Source: Solirubrobacteraceae bacterium (lineage in GTDB: Bacteria > Actinomycetota > Thermoleophilia > Solirubrobacterales > Solirubrobacteraceae). Taken from it: 11,257 bases of DNA. Both the position numbers and the translations under genes were made by a program. Below the pieces are notes generated by a model, which was not told the origin of the DNA, did not search any database, and saw only the letters and a program-made list of their open reading frames with translations. Of the stretch, positions 6,780 to 11,257 are shown one piece after another (the stretch's first letter is position 1; the number at the start of each line of letters is the position of its first letter). The stretch spans positions 1-11,257 of the forward strand of contig JASHQV010000053.1 of the NCBI GenBank assembly GCA_030038955.1, in the 5' to 3' direction.

Positions 6780-7958
6780 CTAGGACGCGGGTACCGCTCG
6801 GGATTCCCCGGCGGGCGGGCGGCGGCGGTGCCAGCCTGGGGCAAACAGGTTGAAGTGGATCGCCCGCCGTGGGTGCTCGGCGGCGAGGTCCACGTCCAGA
6901 TCGATCCCCAGCCCGGGTCCTTCGGGAAGCGCGAAGAAGCCATCGCGAACCTGCGGACCGCCCGGGGCGAGCTCATGTACAAACGGTTCGTCGAAATCGT
7001 TGAAGTGCTCGAGGATACGGAAGTTCGGAGTTGCCACACCGAAGTGAAGTGCGGCGGCGGTCGAGATCGGACCCCCGACATTGTGCGGCGCCACTGAGAC
7101 GTAATAGACGTCTGCCCACGAGGCGAGCTTTGATGTCTCGCGCAGTCCACCCATCATCGTGATGTCCGGTTGGATCACGTCGACGAGCTGGCGCTCAAGC
7201 AATTCACGGAACTCGTGTCGGGAGTGGATACGCTCCCCAGTCGCAATCGGAATCCGCGAGTGGCCTGCAACCTTGGCCAGGGCACCGACATTTTCCGGCG
7301 GGATCGGCTCCTCGATCCATGCTGGCTTGTAGCGCTCCAGCTCGCGACTGATCAGCGTGGCCGTGGTCGGAGAGAAACGACCGTGCATCTCTATGAAGAG
7401 CTCGGCATCCAGCCCGATGGCATCCCGTACCGCCTCCACCAGGAGCAGAGCCTCGGCGATCTCGTAGTCCCCTGTGTTGATCCCGACTGATCCAAATGGA
7501 TCCAGCTTCAGTGCCCGGTAACCGAGCGCGACTGCGCGCTGCGCTGCCGCGTGGAACTCCTCGGGCGTACGCTCGACCGTGTACCAGCCGTTCGCATAGG
7601 CCTTGACCTCCTGCCTGACTTCGCCCCCCAGCAGCCGGTAGATTGGCTGGCCGAGGGCTTTGCCCACGAGATCCCAGCAAGCTATCTCGACGGCCGCAAC
7701 CCCCGACATCACGATTGCTCCTGCGCGGTCATAGTCAGAGTGCCGCATGCGCTGCACCAGTGACTCGATCGCGAAAGGGTCGCTTCCGACCACGTGCGTG
7801 CGTGCGGCATGGTCGAGATATCCGAGTAGAGCGTCCGTGTGGTTGACCATCCGAACTTCGCCGACGCCGCGCAAGCCCTCGTCCGTGTGCAGCTCAACGA
7901 TAGTAAGGTTCCGCCACGGGGTGCCGACGACGATCGGGATCAGCTTGGTGATTCTCAT
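6780..7958 (-). CDS. Enolase-superfamily acid-sugar dehydratase-like protein (mandelate racemase family)
   Basis: The 392-residue cytoplasmic enzyme likely abstracts the alpha proton of a sugar acid in a Mg-dependent dehydration or racemisation. The N-terminal capping domain starts at MRITKLIPIVVGTPW. In the barrel I see Lys151 and Asp153 in ALKLDPFG, metal ligands Glu190 (FIEMHGRF), Glu216 (WIEEP) and Glu242 (ATGERIHSR), then Asp265 (QPDITMMGG), His292 (APHNVGG) and Glu317 (ILEHF). His192 beside the first ligand, together with His292, is the pattern of the galactonate dehydratase-like branch rather than of mandelate racemase itself. All key residues are present. The tail after IHFNLFAPGW (RRRPPAGESRAVPAS) is low in complexity and ends 12 bp from an IS110 relic, so the natural C-terminus may have been replaced. 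The ATG at 7958 gives the canonical N-terminus, but no good ribosome site precedes it. The gene diverges from the GntR-type gene across 199 bp. The substrate is unknown. Confidence 0.9.
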   Translation of the reverse strand: MRITKLIPIVVGTPWRNLTIVELHTDEGLRGVGEVRMVNHTDALLGYLDHAARTHVVGSDPFAIESLVQRMRHSDYDRAGAIVMSGVAAVEIACWDLVGKALGQPIYRLLGGEVRQEVKAYANGWYTVERTPEEFHAAAQRAVALGYRALKLDPFGSVGINTGDYEIAEALLLVEAVRDAIGLDAELFIEMHGRFSPTTATLISRELERYKPAWIEEPIPPENVGALAKVAGHSRIPIATGERIHSRHEFRELLERQLVDVIQPDITMMGGLRETSKLASWADVYYVSVAPHNVGGPISTAAALHFGVATPNFRILEHFNDFDEPFVHELAPGGPQVRDGFFALPEGPGLGIDLDVDLAAEHPRRAIHFNLFAPGWHRRRPPAGESRAVPAS

Positions 7959-8000
7959 CGGGAACAGGAATCCGAAACGCCGGAAGAGCTTACGTAGGCC

Positions 8001-8029
8001 TTGCTTTGGTTGACCGGTGAGCCTATCCT
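8001..8029 (+). promoter_or_regulatory. Promoter of the GntR-type regulator
   Basis: TTGCTT (8001-8006), a 17-bp spacer and TATCCT (8024-8029) fit a sigma-70-like promoter reading toward the regulator, leaving a leader of about 120 bases. The spacer is almost filled by the putative operator. I found no convincing promoter on the minus strand for the divergent dehydratase gene. Confidence 0.45.
8006..8023. promoter_or_regulatory. Putative operator, site B
   Basis: TTGGTTGACCGGTGAGCC lies between the -35 and -10 boxes. It shares TTGGYYGACCGGT with site A at 2978-2990, and 11 of 16 bases are identical over the dyad. GGT-TG-ACC inside it is a perfect small palindrome. A plausible role is autoregulation and control of the divergent dehydratase gene. 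Confidence 0.45.
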
Positions 8030-8086
8030 AAGACTACTGATGTCTGGGCGACCGCGCAAATGGAAACCCGTGAGTCCGAGAGGCGC

Positions 8087-8161
8087 ATGAGCACGTCGAT
8101 CACTAGCCTTCTGTTCACGCAAGGCGCCGCCAACAACGGAGCTTCGGAGAGCGAGCGATGA
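8087..8161 (+). CDS. Possible 24-residue leader peptide coupled to the regulator
   Basis: A small frame from ATG 8087 reads MSTSITSLLFTQGAANNGASESER and stops at a TGA that overlaps the regulator start as ATGA (8158-8161). The same frame is open from an earlier ATG at 8060. GAGAGG precedes 8087, but with only about 3 bases of spacing. The 4-base overlap is typical of translational coupling, yet the peptide has no recognisable family, and the regulator has its own ribosome site. It may be accidental. Confidence 0.2.
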   Translation: MSTSITSLLFTQGAANNGASESER

Positions 8162-8850
8162 GCATTCCTCGCGTCGAGCCGCGAGAGACGGTGTCGACTG
8201 AGGTTGCGAAGAAGCTGATCGACTACCTTCTCGGCGGAGAGCTGGAGGCCGGGGCTCGGATTCCGTCCGAACGGGCGCTAGCCAAGGCGATGGGAATCGG
8301 GCGTTCGACGATTCGCGACGCCCTCAAGCCGCTGACGCTGTTGGGTCTCCTACAAGTGAGACCCGGGGACGGGACATACCTCATGTCTCCCGACTCTGAC
8401 GTGCTCCCACAGTCGATCAACTGGAGCCTGCTACTGGGCGAGCGCCGAGTGCGTGACCTCCTCGAGGCGCGTGAGGTGATCGAGCCCGCCCTCGCCAGGC
8501 TTGCTGCGGCGCGACGCGGTGACGATACCGTTGAGGAGCTTGAGCGGTTGCTGCAGCAGATGGAACGACCGCGGGAGAAGAAGGCCTTCATTGAGGCAGA
8601 CCTGGCGTTTCACATGCAAATCGCCACCGCCGCGGAGAACCACGCCCTGTTGGGCCTGATGACAAGTATCAGGTCGCTCCTCGAGGCCTGGATCAGGCGC
8701 GTGGCGGAGGCCGCACCCGACACGGGTCCATCGTACGAGGAGCATGTACCGATCTTCGAAGCGATCCGCAATGCTGATCAGGATGCGGCCGAACAGGCGA
8801 TGGGGTCGCATCTCCGATCAGCGCATGCGCGGCTGGACGCGTTGATCTGA
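8158..8850 (+). CDS. GntR-family transcriptional regulator, FadR/FCD subfamily
   Basis: The 230-residue cytoplasmic DNA-binding protein is most likely a ligand-responsive repressor. The N-terminal winged helix-turn-helix runs from about 10 to 75, with IPSERALAKAMGIGRSTIRDALKPLTLLGLL and the wing RPGDGTYL. The C-terminal all-helical FCD domain shows the expected metal or ligand set: Asp148 and His152 in ADLAFHMQIA, His196 in EEHVPIF, and His218 in GSHLRSAH. FCD regulators usually sense organic or sugar acids, which suits the neighbouring lactonase and dehydratase genes. GGAGA at 8146-8150 is 7 bases from the ATG. Divergence from the dehydratase gene and the shared motif at sites A and B support local control. 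The effector is unknown. I am confident of the family and moderately confident of the regulon. Confidence 0.93.
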   Translation: MSIPRVEPRETVSTEVAKKLIDYLLGGELEAGARIPSERALAKAMGIGRSTIRDALKPLTLLGLLQVRPGDGTYLMSPDSDVLPQSINWSLLLGERRVRDLLEAREVIEPALARLAAARRGDDTVEELERLLQQMERPREKKAFIEADLAFHMQIATAAENHALLGLMTSIRSLLEAWIRRVAEAAPDTGPSYEEHVPIFEAIRNADQDAAEQAMGSHLRSAHARLDALI

Positions 8851-8877
8851 CTGGGCCTTATGGATGGATCGGCCAGT
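8850..8877 (+). terminator. Weak hairpin after the regulator gene
   Basis: ACTGGGCC (8850-8857) can pair with GGCCAGT (8871-8877) with one bulged G and a 13-base loop. It begins at the last base of the stop codon. No T-run follows, so termination is only a possibility. Confidence 0.25.
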
Positions 8878-9241
8878 GGTGCTAACGCAAGAGCTGGTCG
8901 GTCGGGTCCGCTCCCCTGAGGTTGTTGACAGGTAGTGAGTGAAGGGTTGCCCGAACGCGATCGGAGCTGAGGCCGGAGGGCCGAGGCGGAGGTCGTGTCG
9001 ACGGTGCCTGCAGTGACACGTCTCGGCGCGGGAAAGTCCGATCATCGATGACGAAGCGCAGGCCGATCGTGCTCCAGCGATGGTCGGCTCCGTCAATCTC
9101 GCCACGCCGTCCGTGAGAGCATCGCCACGCCGTCCGTGAGAGCAGCGATCTGTGACCCGTCCTCCCCCCAACCAGAATGTCCCGGCGCGTCATACGCAAA
9201 GGCTCATCGCATGCGCGCTTCGATGTGATAGCACGCCACAC
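8851..9241. other. Gene-poor stretch
   Basis: This 391-bp stretch has open frames on the minus strand, but their translations are rich in Arg, Ser and Pro with no motif, ribosome site or recognisable family. The only clear structures are the weak hairpin at its left end and a perfect 23-bp tandem duplication at 9099-9144. I see no RNA gene. Confidence 0.6.
9099..9144. repeat. Perfect 23-bp tandem direct repeat
   Basis: Two exact, directly abutting copies lie at 9099-9121 and 9122-9144. Each begins TCGCCACGCC and ends GTGAGAGCA. Two copies with no spacer argue against CRISPR and for a recent tandem duplication or, less likely, a protein-binding iteron pair. Confidence 0.95.
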
Positions 9242-9652
9242 CTACCGTTCGGTCAGTCGCTGGGTCGCGGATCGGCGGCGTGCTCGTAGCCCGCGTAGCT
9301 CCTCGACGGTGAGTAGCTGAGCGAGGCCGCCGTCGACCTGCTTGATCGCTGTCTCGGTCGCGACGGCCGCGGTGGGGTCGCGGCCAGTCAAGTGCACCTC
9401 CATCCGTCACCGGTCCCGACGATCGATGCGCCGCTCCAGATAGTCCCTCAGCGCCAGCCTGTCGATCAGCTGACTGACCGCCTGCTGGCTCAGCCCGAGC
9501 GACCCGACGACGTCCGCTTGCGAGCTCCGCGGACCTCGGCGCACCGATGCTGGGGCCGACCGAACGGGAAGTGCCGCCACTCGCCGTGGGCGTCCCACGA
9601 ACAGCTTCGTGACGATGCTGGACGGTGGGCGCTGGCCTGCGATCCGGCCCAA
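9242..9652 (-). pseudogene. MarR-family regulator broken by an in-frame stop
   Basis: On the minus strand the frame from TTG 9652 reads into SSQADVVGSLGLSQQAVSQLIDRLALRDYLERRIDRRDR. This is a clear MarR winged helix-turn-helix, with the recognition helix and the RRxDxxDRR-like wing. A TGA at 9407-9409 interrupts it exactly at the wing end. The same frame then continues for 54 codons as RMEVHLTGRD, then EELRGLRARR, to TAG at 9242-9244. That continuation has the HLTxxGR turn and the C-terminal dimerisation-helix pattern of the family. The joined length, about 136 residues, is near the usual 140-160, but the N-terminal 40 residues fit the family poorly and may hold another defect. Interpretation: a point nonsense mutation in an otherwise readable gene. 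A sequencing error is the alternative. Confidence 0.65.
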
Positions 9653-9795
9653 CGTTCCGTCACTGGTGGCACGGCGGTGTCACGGCCTCTCGCCAGCGCG
9701 TCTAGCCGCCGTCAAAGCCGCGAACTAACTCTTCTACGGGCCCTGAGCCTTCAGAACGGCGGCGACGAAGCTCGTGAGCCCGACGTCCACCGGGA

Positions 9796-9833
9796 GGGGG
9801 CGCCGCACCGCCCGAAGGCGGTGCGGCGCCCCC
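9796..9833 (-). terminator. Strong hairpin after the S53 protease gene
   Basis: A perfect 17-bp stem (9796-9812 with 9817-9833) closes a CGAA loop, beginning 17 bp beyond the protease stop. The stem is almost all G and C. Neither side has a T-run, so it would be a tract-less terminator of the kind often seen in high-GC actinobacteria, or an mRNA 3' end stabiliser. Confidence 0.65.
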
Positions 9834-9850
9834 AATCCGTGTCGCAGGAG

Positions 9851-11239
9851 CTACCCGCGCGCGTGCGCGTGCCCGCGCACGGCCGAACGCCTGTGCGAGC
9901 GCGCGTGCGAGGCAAGCTGGAACGGCAACAGCTCATTGGCCGTCCCGAGGCCGCTGGCGAGATCGTAGCCCGGGCCCGCATCGAATCCGGTCACGCCGGC
10001 GAACGTGTTGTTGCCGGTCGTGATGTCGGTGATGCCGGAGCCGTGGCCATCCCCGATCGCGTACAACGACGGGTTGATCAGGCCGAGCGGGCGCCTTGCG
10101 ATCTGATCGGCGGTCGCGACCTCGCCGGCGAACAGCGGCGTCGCCTCGCTGGTGCCGCCGAAGACGTACCAGCCAGGATTCGAGACCCCAGGTGCCTCGA
10201 TCCCGGAGAACGACATGTACACCCAGACGCCACCGTTGACGGCGGCGCTCATGCTGACGTCGGGCGTCCCACGGGCGTCGCCGACGATCGAGCTGACGCC
10301 GTCCTGGTAGGACGGCCGCGAGAACGCCGCCGACAGGCCGCCGCCGCCGGCGCCCCATGCGTCGTTCCAGACGGTGTCGGGCGCGAGTCGGTTGCCGGCC
10401 TGGTCGAGGTCGAGCATCGTGCCGCCCAGCGAGGTCACGAGCGGATCGCTCGAAGGCCAGCTGTTGACGCGATACGGATACAGCGTCGTCCCGTCGAGCT
10501 CGTAGTTGGTCGCGCCGGTGTCGCCCGACCCCGCAAGCACGGTGACGCCGTGGCGCGCAGCGTTGATGTAAGCGCTCCGCAGCTCATAGATCAGCTGAGG
10601 GTCGAACTGCCCGCTTGAGTTCTGGAAGGTCTGCTCGGTCGCGCCGAAGCTCTGGCTGATGACGTCCCCGAGGTGATGGTCGATCACGTAGTTCTCGGCC
10701 TGCACGATCTGCGGGAAGCCGGTCACACCCTCGGTCTCGGCGACCGGAGTCTCGACCAGCAGGATGTTCGCGCCCGGCGCCATCGCGTGTGCCCACTCGA
10801 CGTCGAGCGAGGTCTCCTCGGCCCAGCCGACCACGGTCGAGTTGGTCGAGTCGAACGGCGGGATCGAGCCGACCGGGGCGATGATCTTGAGCGACGGCGG
10901 AGCCGGCAGCCCGAACTGCGCGTCGAACGTCGCGAGATCAGAAGCGACCGTCGGTGAGCCGAACGAATCGACGATCACGATCGTCGTGCCGCGCCCGGTC
11001 AGACCATCCCTGTTCAGCTGATCGATGCCGTAGGCGTGCCGGATCTGCGGCGCGCCGTAGCAGTTGATCCCGAGCGTCGTCTCGCATTGCGCGATCGTCA
11101 GCGGCGCCGGGAACTGGCGAGGCAACATCTGAAACAGCGGCCTCGCCGCCGCAATCCCACCCCCGAACCCCCCGAACGCCAGCGTCATGACCCCCACTGC
11201 CCCGGCGCTGGCGATCCATCTCAGTATGCGAGCATGCAT
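9851..11239 (-). CDS. Secreted S53 (sedolisin/kumamolisin-type) serine-carboxyl peptidase
   Basis: The protein is 462 residues from ATG 11239; numbers below count from the GTG at 11245, two codons earlier. A signal-like leader (ILRWIASAGAVGVMTLAFGGFGGGIAAA) precedes the catalytic domain. The S53 triad is visible: Glu144 and Asp148 (ETSLD), the oxyanion Asp242 in GSGDTGA, and nucleophile Ser366 in FGGTSEATP. The C-terminal calcium-site region includes ITDITTGNNTF and GFDAGPGYDLASGLGT. Cys54 and Cys62 are likely to form a disulfide. Only about 30 residues separate leader and catalytic domain, so the propeptide of roughly 180 residues normal in the family is absent. The tail is His/Arg-rich. GGAGG at 11245-11249 is 5 bases from ATG 11239; the in-frame GTG at 11245 overlaps this ribosome site and is rejected. 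It likely degrades extracellular protein, typically at acid pH in this family. It is unrelated to the sugar genes. Confidence 0.92.
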   Translation of the reverse strand: MHARILRWIASAGAVGVMTLAFGGFGGGIAAARPLFQMLPRQFPAPLTIAQCETTLGINCYGAPQIRHAYGIDQLNRDGLTGRGTTIVIVDSFGSPTVASDLATFDAQFGLPAPPSLKIIAPVGSIPPFDSTNSTVVGWAEETSLDVEWAHAMAPGANILLVETPVAETEGVTGFPQIVQAENYVIDHHLGDVISQSFGATEQTFQNSSGQFDPQLIYELRSAYINAARHGVTVLAGSGDTGATNYELDGTTLYPYRVNSWPSSDPLVTSLGGTMLDLDQAGNRLAPDTVWNDAWGAGGGGLSAAFSRPSYQDGVSSIVGDARGTPDVSMSAAVNGGVWVYMSFSGIEAPGVSNPGWYVFGGTSEATPLFAGEVATADQIARRPLGLINPSLYAIGDGHGSGITDITTGNNTFAGVTGFDAGPGYDLASGLGTANELLPFQLASHARSHRRSAVRGHAHARG

Positions 11240-11257
11240 GCTCACCTCCGGACAAGT

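Noticed and set aside
6473..7150. A 225-codon minus-strand frame
   Set aside because: It crosses from the dehydratase gene into the IS110 relic in the wrong frame for both and carries no motif of its own.
9099..9144. CRISPR array
   Set aside because: The two repeat copies abut with no spacer, and no cas gene is in the window.
8818..9241. Two overlapping minus-strand frames of about 118 codons
   Set aside because: No ribosome site or recognisable family, and the 23-bp tandem duplication shifts the reading frame between copies, which argues against coding.
9392..10618. A 408-codon open frame on the + strand
   Set aside because: It lies mostly antisense to the S53 protease gene, whose catalytic motifs are unmistakable, and its translation is Arg/Ala/Asp-rich with no motif. 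It is a codon-bias shadow.
11240..11245. GTG start at 11245 for the S53 protease
   Set aside because: This GTG overlaps the GGAGG ribosome site itself; the ATG at 11239 is correctly placed downstream of it.

Overview
This is a GC-rich window with actinobacterial character: many GTG and TTG codons near starts, strong GGAGG-type ribosome sites, a Ser-rich lipoprotein leader and an IS110 relic. A soil actinobacterium, perhaps of the Thermoleophilia/Solirubrobacterales type, would fit. That taxon is inferred from style only, because there is no marker gene here.

The left three quarters looks like an accessory sugar-acid catabolism locus. From the left it holds the 3' part of a peptidase-U32-like TIM-barrel gene (2-877, +). 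Next, converging on it with a 4-bp stop-codon overlap, is a large gene of the D-apionate lactonase family (874-2880, -). Diverging from that lactonase is a two-gene + strand unit: a lipoprotein solute-binding protein of ABC family 5 (3024-4868) and a short-chain dehydrogenase (4926-5672). After about 1.1 kb of degraded DNA, which includes the C-terminal half of an IS110-family transposase, comes an enolase-superfamily acid-sugar dehydratase-like gene (6780-7958, -). Diverging from it is a GntR/FadR-type regulator (8158-8850, +).

The genes suggest a pathway of uptake, oxidation, lactone opening and dehydration of a sugar acid, with apiose or a related branched sugar as the leading guess. The window lacks the usual apiose partners (apiose dehydrogenase, apionate oxidoisomerase, oxo-isoapionate kinase) and has no permease or ATPase. 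A shared motif, TTGGYYGACCGGT, sits at the transcription start of the binding-protein promoter and inside the promoter of the regulator. This makes the GntR protein the likely local repressor.

The right quarter is unrelated. A gene-poor stretch with a perfect 23-bp tandem repeat leads to a MarR-family regulator broken by an in-frame TGA (9242-9652, -). Beyond it is a secreted sedolisin-type (S53) protease (9851-11239, -) that appears to lack the usual propeptide domain and is followed by a perfect 17-bp hairpin.
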